A stretch of 64,000 bases of DNA from an uncultured Collinsella sp. (GTDB lineage Bacteria; Actinomycetota; Coriobacteriia; Coriobacteriales; Coriobacteriaceae): NCBI GenBank assembly GCA_905197665.1, contig CAJJZP010000002.1, positions 62,001-126,000 on the forward strand, given 5' to 3'. The notes beneath the pieces were generated by a model. That model did no database searches, was not told the DNA's origin, and saw nothing but the letters and a program-made list of their open reading frames with translations. This document shows positions 34,527 through 46,005 of this stretch, piece after piece. Made by a program: the position numbers and the translations under genes. Numbering within the stretch: position 1 is the first letter of the stretch; each line of letters starts with the position of its first letter.

Positions 34527-37357
34527 TGGCTGCCAAACTCATCGATCTTTCCTTTACGCTCAACGGCCGCAAGGTCAAGGTTCAGATTGCCCCCGATACC
34601 ATGCTCTTTGCGCTGCTGCGCGAGCAGGGCTGCGCGTCGGTGCGCTGCGCCTGCGAGACCACCAACTGCGGCCTGTGCACGGTGTGGCTCGACGGCGACC
34701 CGGTGCTGAGCTGCTCGGTTCCCGCCGCGCGCGTCGAGGGCCGTTCCATCACCACGCTCGAGGGCCTCAAAGCCGAGTCCGAGGCGCTTGCCCGTGCGAT
34801 GGCTGCCGAAGGCGCCGAGCAGTGCGGTTTTTGCGCCCCCGGCCTCATCATGAACGTGCTGGCGCTTGCCCGCGCCGCCAAGGAGGACCCGAGCCTCGTC
34901 GCCACGCGCGAGGAGCTGTCGCGCCAGCTCGCCGGCAACCTCTGCCGTTGCAGCGGCTACGAGAGCCAGCTGCGCGCCATCGTGCGCTTCCTCAACGAGT
35001 CCGGCGTGCAGGTGGGCTTTGAGATGCCCGAACTGCCGGTCAACGACACCAGCTGCGACGGTGTCTCGTACAAGCAGATCACCCATAAGCAGCCCAAGAA
35101 GGACTCGAAGGCGCTGCTCGAGGGCCGTCCCGTCTACACGGGCGATATGGTGCCCGCCGGGGCCCTGATCGTCAAACTCAAGCGCAGCCCCTATGCCCGC
35201 GCCAAGATCCGCTCCATCGATACGTCGCGCGCCCTGAAGGTGCCCGGCGTCGTGGGCGTCTACACTTACGAGGACGTGCCCAAGCGCCGCTTTACTATCG
35301 CCGGTCAGAGCTATCCGCAGCCGAGTCCCTACGACCGCCTGATTCTCGAGAACCTCGTTCGCTACCAAAACGAGGAGGTGGCGATCGTTGCCGCCGAAAC
35401 CGAGGAGGCCGCCGACAAGGCGCTCAAGCTCATCAAGGTCGACTACGAGGTGCTTGAGCCCCTGCTCGACTTTACCCAGGCGCTCGATAACGATATCGTG
35501 GTCCACCCCGAGGGCGACGTGACCTTTATGTTCCCGCAGGGCGGCGATGTCCCGCGCAACCTGGTGTGCAGCGGTACCAGCGATTTTGGCGACCTGGACG
35601 AGGCCTTTGCCCAGAGCGACATCGTCTTTGAGCGCACCTACACCAGCCAGGCCACGCAGACCGCGCCCATGGAGACCTTCCGCGCCTTCGCGACGACCGA
35701 CGCGTTCGGCCGCATCTCGGTGACCACCTCTACGCAGGTGCCCTTTCACGTGCGCCGCATGGTCGCGCAGTCGCTCGACATTCCGCAGTCGCAGGTGCAG
35801 GTCATTAAGCCGCGCATCGGCGGCGGCTTTGGCTCCAAGCAGACGGGCTGCTGCGAGATCTTCGTGGCGTTCGTCACCCAGCAGACTGGCCGTCCGAGCT
35901 ACTGCTGCTACACCCGCGAGGAGACCATCACTGCGGGCAACTCGCGCCACCAGATGCAGATGACCGTCAAGTTGGGCGCCATGAACGACGGCACCATCAC
36001 GGCCATCGACCTGCACACGCTGTCCAACGCCGGAGCGTACGGCGAGCACGCCACCACGACGATCGGCCTTTCGGGCCACAAGAGCCTGCCGATTTACAAC
36101 CATGTAAAGGCGAGCCGCTTTAGCTGGGACGCTGTCTACACCAACACCAACCGCGGCGGCGCGTATCGCGGCTACGGTGCCACCCAGGGCCAGTTTGCCG
36201 TGGAGAGTGCCGTCAACGAGCTCGCTGACATGCTGCACATGGATCCCGCCGACCTGCGCCTTAAGAACATCGTGCGCGAGGGCGAGATCATGCCGCAGTA
36301 CTACAACGAAAAGCTCAACGCCTGCGCACTCGACCGCTGCCTGCTGCGCGCGATGGACATGATCGGTTGGCGCGACAAGCCGCTGGCCGTCGACCTGGGC
36401 GACCGCGTGCGCGCCCTGGGCTGCGCGCTCACCATGCAGGGCTCGGGCATCTCCAACGTGGACATCGCCGGCATCGACATGCGCCTGGAAGAGGACGGCT
36501 TCATTACCATCGGCACCGGCGCCACCGATAACGGTATGGGCGTCGACACGATCCTGGCGCAGATTGCCGCCGAGGAGCTGGGCGTGGAGAGCTCGCTGAT
36601 CGTGGTGCGCGGCGTAGACACCGATGTGTCGCCGTTCGACGCTGGCTCGTATGCGAGCTCGGGCACGTATGTGACGGGCCTGGCAGCCAAGAACGCCGCG
36701 ACCGAGCTGCGCGATAAGATCTGCGCCAAGGCCGCCCAGATGTGGGACGTGGACGCCGCCGATGTGGTCTTTGATGGTCAGTATGTGCGCCTGTCCGACG
36801 AGCGTGCCGCGCGCGAGCAGAACCGCTACCTCACGCTGCGCGACTTTGCCAACCTGTGCGTCAAGAACATCGCGGGCGGCGACGCGCTCACCTCGCATGC
36901 CTCTGCCTGCCTGCCCGTTTCGCCTCCGCCGTTTATGGCCGGCATTGCCGAGGTCGAGGTCGATAAGGCCACCGGCAAGGTGACCGTGGTGGACTACGCG
37001 GCGGCCGTCGACTGTGGCACCGTGATCAACGAGGCGCTCGCGCGCGTCCAGGCCGAGGGCGGCATTGCCCAGGGCATCGGTCACGCGCTCTATGAGATCG
37101 TCGAGCACGACGACCGCGGCCGACTGCGCACCGGCAACTTTATGAGCTACAAGTTGCCCACGCGCTTGGATATCGGCAGCATTCGCGTGGCCTTTGAGCC
37201 GAGCTACGAGCCGACGGGTCCGTTTGGCGCCAAGTCGATCGGCGAGGTCGTCATCAACACGCCGCTTGCCGCCGTTGCCTCGGCCGTCGCGCACGCCACC
37301 GGCCATCAGGTTCGCTCGCTGCCCATTACGCCCGAGAAGGCCCTGCTGGGGGAGTAG
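34526..37357 (+). CDS. molybdenum hydroxylase with fused Fe-S and Mo-binding parts (XdhD/YgfN-like)
   Basis: The 943-residue protein joins a [2Fe-2S] ferredoxin domain (Cys43, Cys48 and Cys51 plus SCSVP), a second [2Fe-2S] helical domain (QCGFCAPG, NLCRCSGY) and the large molybdopterin domain. That domain shows PRIGGGFGSKQTG, NRGGAYRGYGATQGQF and GPFGAKSIGE, the last holding the catalytic Glu. This Fe-S/Mo fusion with a separate FAD subunit matches the E. coli XdhD-YgfM arrangement. Members of that group are predicted selenium-dependent molybdenum hydroxylases acting on purines or related heterocycles. The substrate is not evident. yedF, DUF3343, selD and molybdopterin genes in the same window support a labile-selenium cofactor, but this is inference. 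Confidence 0.88.
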   Translation: MAAKLIDLSFTLNGRKVKVQIAPDTMLFALLREQGCASVRCACETTNCGLCTVWLDGDPVLSCSVPAARVEGRSITTLEGLKAESEALARAMAAEGAEQCGFCAPGLIMNVLALARAAKEDPSLVATREELSRQLAGNLCRCSGYESQLRAIVRFLNESGVQVGFEMPELPVNDTSCDGVSYKQITHKQPKKDSKALLEGRPVYTGDMVPAGALIVKLKRSPYARAKIRSIDTSRALKVPGVVGVYTYEDVPKRRFTIAGQSYPQPSPYDRLILENLVRYQNEEVAIVAAETEEAADKALKLIKVDYEVLEPLLDFTQALDNDIVVHPEGDVTFMFPQGGDVPRNLVCSGTSDFGDLDEAFAQSDIVFERTYTSQATQTAPMETFRAFATTDAFGRISVTTSTQVPFHVRRMVAQSLDIPQSQVQVIKPRIGGGFGSKQTGCCEIFVAFVTQQTGRPSYCCYTREETITAGNSRHQMQMTVKLGAMNDGTITAIDLHTLSNAGAYGEHATTTIGLSGHKSLPIYNHVKASRFSWDAVYTNTNRGGAYRGYGATQGQFAVESAVNELADMLHMDPADLRLKNIVREGEIMPQYYNEKLNACALDRCLLRAMDMIGWRDKPLAVDLGDRVRALGCALTMQGSGISNVDIAGIDMRLEEDGFITIGTGATDNGMGVDTILAQIAAEELGVESSLIVVRGVDTDVSPFDAGSYASSGTYVTGLAAKNAATELRDKICAKAAQMWDVDAADVVFDGQYVRLSDERAAREQNRYLTLRDFANLCVKNIAGGDALTSHASACLPVSPPPFMAGIAEVEVDKATGKVTVVDYAAAVDCGTVINEALARVQAEGGIAQGIGHALYEIVEHDDRGRLRTGNFMSYKLPTRLDIGSIRVAFEPSYEPTGPFGAKSIGEVVINTPLAAVASAVAHATGHQVRSLPITPEKALLGE

Positions 37358-37386
37358 CGGGTCAGCGAACAAGTCGTAATTGGCTG

Positions 37387-37410
37387 GGCGGGGCAACTCG
37401 CCCCGCCTTT
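37387..37410 (+). terminator. terminator after the molybdenum hydroxylase operon
   Basis: GGCGGGGC and GCCCCGCC form a perfect 8-bp stem around AACTC, followed by TTT. It lies 30 bases after the stop codon. Confidence 0.75.
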
Positions 37411-37497
37411 CGCACTCGTGGTGAGGTCGTGAGCCTGTAAAACGTGTGCGTGCGCTTGTCGTTCGTATCTGCTATCATTCCTAGTCTGTGCGCTCAT

Positions 37498-37581
37498 GCG
37501 GGCGTGGCGGAATTGGTAGACGCGCCAGATTTAGGTTCTGGTGGGATTCCCGTGAAGGTTCGAGTCCTTTCGCCCGCACCA
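37498..37581 (+). tRNA. tRNA-Leu (anticodon TAG)
   Basis: An 84-nt class II tRNA with acceptor GCGGGCG/CGCCCGC, anticodon stem CCAGA/TCTGG around loop TTTAGGT, a long variable arm (TGGGATTCCCG region), T arm AGGTTCGAGTCCT and encoded CCA. Confidence 0.97.
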
Positions 37582-37672
37582 ACGCATCTGCGTCGGCCCT
37601 GGCCGTCGCGACACTTTGTTGCATAAAGGTACCAGCACCTCAGATAAGCTGGGCAGTATGAGGAGGAACGTG

Positions 37673-38971
37673 TTGAACATCACCGCTTCTGACGTCAAGG
37701 ACGCCAAGCTCACCGCTACGGTCACCATCCCGGCCGCCGACGTCGACGCCGCGATCAAGAAGGCCTACAAGGACACCGCCAAGAAGTACCGCTTCCCGGG
37801 CTTCCGCGCCGGTAAGGCTCCCCGTCCGGTTATCGACTCTGCTCTTGGTGCCGAGGCTACCCTCGCTCAGGCCACCAACGACCTGATCGCCGCCAACGAG
37901 CCCGCCGTCCTCAACGAGCTGGACATCGTCCCCACCAAGAACGGTGACTACAAGGACCTCGACCTCGCTAAGGATCACGAGGACTACACCTACACCGTCG
38001 AGTTCTCCTTGCGTCCCGCCGCTGAGCTCTCCTCCTTCGACGCTGTCGAGATCGAGATGCCCCCTGCGGAGGTCACCGAGTCCGAGATCAACAACCAGGT
38101 CGAGATGCTCCTCAACTACCGTGCCACCTTCGAGGACGTTGAGGGTCGCGCCGTCGAGGCCGAGGACTACGTCACCGTCGACCTCAAGGCCGTCGAGAAC
38201 GCCGACAACTTCGCTGCTGAGGGCCGCATGCTCATCGCCGGTAGCGACAGCAACCCCGCCGAGTTCAACGAGGCCCTGATCGGCGCTAACGTCGACGACG
38301 TCAAGACCGTCACCTGGACCGACGAGGTCGAGGAGGGCGAGGAGGCCGAGACCCACACCGTCGAGGTCACCGTCAAGGGCATCAAGGTCCGCAACACCCC
38401 CGAGCTCACCGACGAGCTCGTCAAGTCCGACTTTGGCTTTGACAGCATCGAGGCCATGCGCGACGCCATCAAGATCGAGATCGAGCAGGACAAGGCTTCC
38501 CGCCTCCCGGCCGAGAAGGAGAACCGTTGCGTCTCCGCTCTCGCCGAGCGCCTGCAGCTCGAGGAGATGGACGCCGACTACGAGCAGTCCGTCTTTGAGG
38601 AGCTTGGCCAGAACTTCCTGTCCAACCTCGCTGCCCGCGGCATGACGCTCGACACCTGGCTGCCCGCTTCCGGCCTGACCATGGAGCAGTTCATCGGCGA
38701 CCTGCACAAGCAGGCCAACGACGTTGCCCGTGAGTCCCTGGCTCTCGACGCCCTCGCCCGTGAGCTCAAGATTGAGGTCACCGAGGACGACATCAACGCC
38801 GAGTTCGAGAAGGCTGGCGTCAAGGACGTCGAGGCTTCCAAGGCCGAGTTCATCGCCGATGGCCGCATGCCTGCCGTCCGCGAGTCCATCCGTCGCTCCA
38901 AGGCTGTCGACCACCTGGTCGAGAACGCCAAGGTGACCGAGGTCGACGAGACCGCCAAGGACGCCGAGTAA
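37673..38971 (+). CDS. tig: trigger factor
   Basis: This is a ribosome-associated chaperone of about 432 residues. The N-terminal ribosome-binding domain carries the signature FPGFRAGKAPRPVI (a variant of GFRxGKxP). A central FKBP-like peptidyl-prolyl isomerase domain follows (ATFEDVEGRAVEAEDYVTVDLK). The long C-terminal arm is rich in Glu and Lys. TTG 37673 has AGGAGG six bases upstream; GTG 37670 and ATG 37658 are alternatives. It opens the common tig-clpP-clpX order. Its codon use is strongly biased to C-ending codons, as expected for a highly expressed gene. Confidence 0.93.
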   Translation: MNITASDVKDAKLTATVTIPAADVDAAIKKAYKDTAKKYRFPGFRAGKAPRPVIDSALGAEATLAQATNDLIAANEPAVLNELDIVPTKNGDYKDLDLAKDHEDYTYTVEFSLRPAAELSSFDAVEIEMPPAEVTESEINNQVEMLLNYRATFEDVEGRAVEAEDYVTVDLKAVENADNFAAEGRMLIAGSDSNPAEFNEALIGANVDDVKTVTWTDEVEEGEEAETHTVEVTVKGIKVRNTPELTDELVKSDFGFDSIEAMRDAIKIEIEQDKASRLPAEKENRCVSALAERLQLEEMDADYEQSVFEELGQNFLSNLAARGMTLDTWLPASGLTMEQFIGDLHKQANDVARESLALDALARELKIEVTEDDINAEFEKAGVKDVEASKAEFIADGRMPAVRESIRRSKAVDHLVENAKVTEVDETAKDAE

Positions 38972-39047
38972 TTCTCGCCACCTTGCCCACGAGCGCTTGC
39001 GTGCGCTCGTGATGGGGTAAAGTTATAAGCCGGTTATCCGGTTGCTT

Positions 39048-39088
39048 CGTACGGTGCCAGCCAATGCATAGCATGCGGGCACCGTACG
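39048..39088 (+). terminator. hairpin between tig and clpP
   Basis: CGTACGGTGCC (39048-39058) pairs exactly with GGCACCGTACG (39078-39088); the loop has its own GCAT/ATGC pairing. Only a weak T-stretch follows (TTTATC), so read-through into clpP is likely. Confidence 0.5.
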
Positions 39089-39134
39089 TTTATCTAGAAC
39101 CAATTTGGTCCGCAAGAGAGAAATGGAGATGCGT

Positions 39135-39755
39135 ATGATCGCCAAGTTCGATTCCGCCCTCGTGCCATACGTTATCGAGCAGACGCCGCGCGGCGAGCGC
39201 AGCTACGATATCTATTCGCGCCTGCTCAACGACCGCATCATCTTCTTGGGCGAGGAGATCAACTCCGTCAGCGCCAACCTGGTCGTTGCCCAGCTGCTGC
39301 ATCTTGAGAGCCAGGATGCCGAGAAGGATATCTCGCTCTACATCAATTCGCCCGGTGGTGAGGTCTACTCCGGCCTGGCGATTCTGGACACCATGAACTT
39401 CATCAAGCCGCAGGTCTCCACCATCTGCGTCGGTATGGCTGCGTCCATGGCCGCCGTGCTGCTTTCGGCCGGCGCCAAGGGCAAGCGCTTCTGCCTGCCG
39501 CACTCCAAGGTCATGATTCACCAGCCCAGCGGCGGTGCTCAGGGTCAGCAGACCGAGATCGAGATCGTGGCCGAGGAGATCAAGAAGACCCGCCGCGAGC
39601 TCAACCAGATCCTGTCCGACGCATCGGGCCAGCCGATCGAGAAGGTCCAGGCCGACACCGAGCGCGACAACTACCTGACCGCTGCCGAGGCCCTCGACTA
39701 CGGCTTGATCGACCGTATCGTCACCTCGCGCGACCTCGCCGCGAAGGACGCCTAG
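39135..39755 (+). CDS. clpP: ATP-dependent Clp protease proteolytic subunit
   Basis: This serine protease of 206 residues forms the barrel that ClpX feeds. The catalytic Ser104 lies in GMAASMA, His129 in SKVMIHQP, and the aspartate in a later helix near EALDYGLIDRI. YINSPGG and VYSGLAI give the oxyanion-site segment. I take ATG 39135 because GGAG is six bases upstream and the protein then starts MIAKFDSALVPYV; ATG 39123 and 39129 are possible. clpX begins one base after the stop, so the pair is one transcription unit. Confidence 0.95.
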   Translation: MIAKFDSALVPYVIEQTPRGERSYDIYSRLLNDRIIFLGEEINSVSANLVVAQLLHLESQDAEKDISLYINSPGGEVYSGLAILDTMNFIKPQVSTICVGMAASMAAVLLSAGAKGKRFCLPHSKVMIHQPSGGAQGQQTEIEIVAEEIKKTRRELNQILSDASGQPIEKVQADTERDNYLTAAEALDYGLIDRIVTSRDLAAKDA

Positions 39756-39756
39756 G

Positions 39757-41163
39757 ATGGCAGGTAACATGCAGGACAACTTTGACGAGAACGGCAACCC
39801 CATCCGCTGCTCCTTTTGCGGAAAAGAGCAGGGCCAGGTCCGTCGTCTCGTAAAGGGCCCGACCAACATCTTTATCTGCGACGAGTGCGTCGCCGCCTGC
39901 TCCGAGATCCTTGAGGAGTCGCTTGCTTCGGACTTTATGGACGCTGCCCGCAACGGCAAGCTGCCAGGCTTCCTCAACGACCACGGCCAGGCTGCATCCC
40001 AGCCCGCCGTGGACCCCGAGACCGAGGGCTTTGAGCTCGAGGACGACCGCCAGGTCATTACGCACGTGCCGACGCCGCACGAGATCTATGACGAGCTTTC
40101 GGCCTATGTTATGGGTCAGGAGGACGCCAAGCGCGCCATGTCGGTGGCCGTGTACAACCACTATCGCCGCGTGATCGAGGGTGGCGCCGCGGTGTCTGCC
40201 TTTGACGGCGGCATGGGCTCGCAGTTTGACGACGATATGGACGAGGTAGAGCTTGCCAAGTCCAACATCCTGCTGCTCGGTCCCACCGGTACCGGCAAGA
40301 CCTTGTTGGCCCAGACGCTCGCGCGCATCCTCGAGGTGCCGTTTGCCATCGCCGATGCCACCGCGCTCACCGAGGCCGGCTATGTGGGCGAGGACGTGGA
40401 GAACATCCTTCTCAAGCTCATCAATGCTGCCGATGGCGACATTGAGCGCGCTCAGGTTGGCATTATCTACGTGGACGAGATCGACAAGATCGCCCGCAAG
40501 GCCGAGAACCTCTCCATTACCCGCGATGTCTCGGGCGAGGGCGTTCAGCAGGCGCTGCTTAAGATTCTTGAGGGCACGGTGGCAAGCGTTCCGCCCACCG
40601 GCGGCCGCAAGCATCCCCAGCAGGAACTGCTCCAGATCGACACGACCAACATCCTGTTCATCTGCGGCGGTGCCTTTGTGGGCCTGGACAAGATCATCGC
40701 CGACCGCGTGGGCAACAAGGGCGTGGGCTTCAACTCCGAGATCGCCGGCCCCACCTCGGTCGACGAGAACGACCTGCTGCGTCAGGTGCTCCCGCAGGAC
40801 CTCAACGCCTTTGGCATGATCCCAGAGTTCGTGGGCCGTACGCCCGTCGTGACCCAGACGCAGGCGCTCGACGAGGACGACCTGGTGTCGATCCTGACCG
40901 AGCCCAAGAACGCCGTGGTGCGCCAGTACCGTAAGATGTTCCAGCTCGAGGACGTTGAGCTTGAGTTTGAGGACGCGGCCCTGCACGAGATCGCCCGCAT
41001 GGCGCTTGCCCGCAAGACCGGCGCCCGTGGCCTGCGCTCCATTTGCGAGGACGTGCTGCAGCAGACGATGTTCGATCTGCCCAGCGAGGAGGGTGTAGTC
41101 AAGGTCATCGTGACCGAAGCCTCCGTAAAGGGCGAAGAGCAGCCCCAGCGCATCTACGGGTAA
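39757..41163 (+). CDS. clpX: ATP-dependent Clp protease ATP-binding subunit ClpX
   Basis: ClpX is the AAA+ unfoldase for ClpP. The 468-residue product has the N-terminal zinc domain (CSFCGKEQ...ICDECVAAC), Walker A GPTGTGKT, Walker B IIYVDEIDKIARK, the pore-loop segment AGYVGEDVENI and the C-terminal FVGRTPVV and GARGLRSICEDVL blocks. It is somewhat longer than E. coli ClpX (424) because of extra sequence before the AAA+ domain (around EGFELEDDRQ) and after the first strand (FDGGMGSQFDDDMDEVEL). An ATG at 39769 is an alternative start. A strong terminator follows. Confidence 0.95.
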   Translation: MAGNMQDNFDENGNPIRCSFCGKEQGQVRRLVKGPTNIFICDECVAACSEILEESLASDFMDAARNGKLPGFLNDHGQAASQPAVDPETEGFELEDDRQVITHVPTPHEIYDELSAYVMGQEDAKRAMSVAVYNHYRRVIEGGAAVSAFDGGMGSQFDDDMDEVELAKSNILLLGPTGTGKTLLAQTLARILEVPFAIADATALTEAGYVGEDVENILLKLINAADGDIERAQVGIIYVDEIDKIARKAENLSITRDVSGEGVQQALLKILEGTVASVPPTGGRKHPQQELLQIDTTNILFICGGAFVGLDKIIADRVGNKGVGFNSEIAGPTSVDENDLLRQVLPQDLNAFGMIPEFVGRTPVVTQTQALDEDDLVSILTEPKNAVVRQYRKMFQLEDVELEFEDAALHEIARMALARKTGARGLRSICEDVLQQTMFDLPSEEGVVKVIVTEASVKGEEQPQRIYG

Positions 41164-41184
41164 ACCTGCCAAAAACGTGCTTGC

Positions 41185-41224
41185 AAATAGCCTCCGACCA
41201 TCCGCGGTCGGAGGCTATTTTATA
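41185..41224 (+). terminator. Rho-independent terminator after clpX
   Basis: AAATAGCCTCCGACC (41185-41199) is exactly complementary to GGTCGGAGGCTATTT (41206-41220) around six bases, followed by TATA-rich sequence. The stem flanked by A and T runs can work in both directions. Confidence 0.9.
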
Positions 41225-41314
41225 TATACGCAATAACCCCAACTACCTGTGTTATTCTGTGTGTTTGTTTAAGCCTCAGCGAAGTCATATCAGACTGAAG
41301 TAATCGATACCTAA

Positions 41315-41354
41315 GGGGAGGAATGTAGACCCTGGCGGGCCTACATTCCTCCCC
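41315..41354 (+). promoter_or_regulatory. strong 14-bp hairpin in the valS leader
   Basis: GGGGAGGAATGTAG (41315-41328) pairs perfectly with 41341-41354 around a 12-base loop, 20 bases before the valS ATG. The left arm holds GGGAGGAATG, which looks like a ribosome site plus start codon and is masked in the hairpin. No T-run follows. No T-box consensus (AGGGTGG type) is present. Confidence 0.55.
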
Positions 41355-41374
41355 GACGGGCAAGGGAGAGATAT

Positions 41375-44071
<2,697 letters not shown>

Positions 44072-44124
44072 GCGGTACTGGGGGACGCGGTTTGGGGCTT
44101 TGCTCGCTACTGCGGACACCTATT

Positions 44125-44262
44125 CCGCCGTTCTAACGAACGGCGGCTGACTCGACGCTGCAAACGCCTCTGATGGCCAATCTGCCGTTCAACTTCGGGC
44201 GCATGGGCATAAAGCCCTATGCGCCCTTGTTTCACGGCACCTTGGCTCATCAGAGGCGTTTT
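44125..44262. terminator. hairpins between valS and folC, the second probably a terminator
   Basis: CCGCCGTTC/GAACGGCGG (44125-44146) is a perfect 9-bp hairpin. A larger cruciform follows: AACGCCTCTGATG (44163-44175) pairs with CATCAGAGGCGTT (44248-44260) and TT, with an inner GGGCGCAT/ATGCGCCC stem. It ends valS transcription or is a further palindromic element. Confidence 0.55.
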
Positions 44263-44303
44263 CGCTGACTATCCTCAACCTATACTGTTTTATTTTTCTA
44301 TGA

Positions 44304-45662
44304 ATGGCGGTTCTAAAAATGCCTAAGCGTTCCGGCTTGTATACCGTTCCTTTTGAGTTTGATTTGCTTTCGTTTGATGAGGCTGTTGGGCTGGCTGCTG
44401 ATACGGGGCGGATTTCTGGGGATGCTGGGCCTCTGCTTGAGACGGTTGTCGATATGCTCGATGAGCTGGGGCGTCCGGATGAGTATTTCGATTGCATTCA
44501 GGTTGCCGGTACCAATGGTAAGACTTCGACCACGCGTTTTTCGGCTGCCATCCTTCGTGGCGAGGGGTTAAAGACCGCGCTGTATACGTCGCCGCAGCTT
44601 GTACGCTATCCCGAGCGCATGGAGGTCGATGGGCGCGTTGTGAGCGATGAGGCGTTTGCCCGCGGCGTTTCTGCCGCCGTCGAGGCGGGGCATCGCGTGA
44701 ATACTCGTCGTGTGGCGGCGGGGGAGCGCGCCTATACCATCACGCCGTTTGACCTGCTTACGGCTGCCGCACTGGTGGTGTTTGCCGAGGCTGCAGTGGA
44801 CGTTGCCGTGCTCGAGGTTGGCATGGGCGGCCGTTGGGACGCTACGAGTGCGACCGATCCCGTCGCCGTTGCCATTACAGGTATCGGCCTCGACCATACA
44901 CGCATTTTGGGCGACACGCTCGAGGCAATTGCGGGGGAGAAGGCTGCGGTCATCAAGGCCGGGCGCTTGGTTGTGCTGGGCGAGGGCACGCACGAGGCGA
45001 GCGTTCAGCGCGTGATGGATGCCCGTTGCCGTGAGTGCGGCGTCGTGCCGCTCGTGGTGAGTCACGCCACGACCAAGGTACCGGCGCATGTGGGCGATAA
45101 GGTGGAGTTTAGCTGCACCACGCCGCGCGCGATTTATACGTCGAGCATGGTCAAGCCGGCCTATCAGCCGCAGAATGCTGCGTGCGCGATTATGCTGTGC
45201 GAGGGCTATCTGGGCCGCGAGCTCGACCACGATGCGCTCGACGCTTCGCTTATGGGCTGCCCCACGCCGGGTCGCTTTGATGTGCTGGGAACCGATCCGC
45301 TCAAGCTGATCGATGCCTGTCACAACCCCCAGAGCTGCGAGAACTTTGTGAGCGCGCTGGACGAGATTGACCCGTGCGTAGAGAATCGCCCCACACTGCT
45401 GTGCGCCGCGCTGGCCGACAAGGACGTGGCGGGTATCGTCGATGTGCTGATTCCGGCCTTCCCGCGTGTAGTCGTAACCCAGACCGATTCCGATCGCGCC
45501 CTGCCGGCAGAGGAGTTGGCCGCTTTGGTGGACACCAATAAGCTTGCCGGTGTGTACCCGAACGTACCCGAGGCCCTCGCGGCCCTCGATGCCGCTGGCG
45601 AACCCTTCGTAGCAGCCGGCACAATCACTCTAGCCGGCGAAGTAGCGGGGCTGCTGCGCTAG
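44304..45662 (+). CDS. folC: bifunctional folylpolyglutamate synthase / dihydrofolate synthase
   Basis: This Mur-ligase-like enzyme of 452 residues adds glutamates to folates. The P-loop GTNGKTSTTRF begins at Gly69. Other marks are TSPQLVRYPERMEVDG, VAVLEVGMGGRWDATS, GLDHTRILGDTLEAIAGEKAAVIK and DACHNPQSCENF in the C-terminal domain. The start is uncertain: ATG 44304 has no good ribosome site and ATG 44319 lies eight bases after GGCGG. The first part uses AT-richer codons than neighbouring genes. It is transcribed alone; palindrome-rich DNA follows. Confidence 0.9.
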   Translation: MAVLKMPKRSGLYTVPFEFDLLSFDEAVGLAADTGRISGDAGPLLETVVDMLDELGRPDEYFDCIQVAGTNGKTSTTRFSAAILRGEGLKTALYTSPQLVRYPERMEVDGRVVSDEAFARGVSAAVEAGHRVNTRRVAAGERAYTITPFDLLTAAALVVFAEAAVDVAVLEVGMGGRWDATSATDPVAVAITGIGLDHTRILGDTLEAIAGEKAAVIKAGRLVVLGEGTHEASVQRVMDARCRECGVVPLVVSHATTKVPAHVGDKVEFSCTTPRAIYTSSMVKPAYQPQNAACAIMLCEGYLGRELDHDALDASLMGCPTPGRFDVLGTDPLKLIDACHNPQSCENFVSALDEIDPCVENRPTLLCAALADKDVAGIVDVLIPAFPRVVVTQTDSDRALPAEELAALVDTNKLAGVYPNVPEALAALDAAGEPFVAAGTITLAGEVAGLLR

Positions 45663-45713
45663 CCCCATTTGCCGGGTAGCCAATTTGGGACGGGGCCCCG
45701 AATTGACATGCTT

Positions 45714-45873
45714 GCCACGAAATGGGCCTATCTACTACGTTTGACCGGATACCCCCGACCACGCCGAGACTTGTGAAATTAAAACCGCAGGTAGAAGGCT
45801 TGCCAATTTTCAAAAAAGACCTGCATGGTCGACCCATGCGGGTTAAACGTAGTAGATGGCCCGCTTTCGTGGC
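45714..45873. repeat. intergenic palindromic element, family 1, copy B
   Basis: The outer arms are GGGCCTATCTACTACGTTT (left) and its counterpart AAACGTAGTAGATGGCCC (right), nearly as in copy A. The core contains ATTAAAACCGCAGGTAGA and an inner pair CGACCAcGCC/GCATGGTCG. An AATTTGGGACGGGG sequence precedes it (45681-45697). Together with the next element it fills most of the 343 bases between folC and the peptidase; I see no gene there. Confidence 0.82.
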
Positions 45874-45914
45874 GCAGCTCTAGGCTTTCAAATTGATCGA
45901 CTTGGTCCCTTGGC

Positions 45915-45981
45915 AGTTGCGGTGAAATAGTTCCTGGATTTTGCCTACGTGGGCCCATCTGGGAACTATTCCACCGCAACT
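45915..45981. repeat. intergenic hairpin element, family 2, copy 1
   Basis: AGTTGCGGTGAAATAGTTCC (45915-45934) pairs with GGAACTATTCCACCGCAACT (45962-45981) with one mismatch around 27 bases. A second copy is at 47522-47588. Confidence 0.75.
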
Positions 45982-46005
45982 TATTGAGGGGCTATTGGGA
46001 AGGGG

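Noticed and set aside
34526..37357. Selenocysteine codon within the molybdenum hydroxylase
   Set aside because: The frame is continuous without TGA; any selenium would be a labile cofactor rather than encoded.
34523..37396. 957-residue minus-strand frame opposite the molybdenum hydroxylase
   Set aside because: The plus-strand protein has all Fe-S and Mo motifs; the antisense frame is a composition artefact.
41224..41374. T-box riboswitch before valS
   Set aside because: No AGGGTGG-type T-box sequence or specifier loop is seen, and the hairpin has no T-run.
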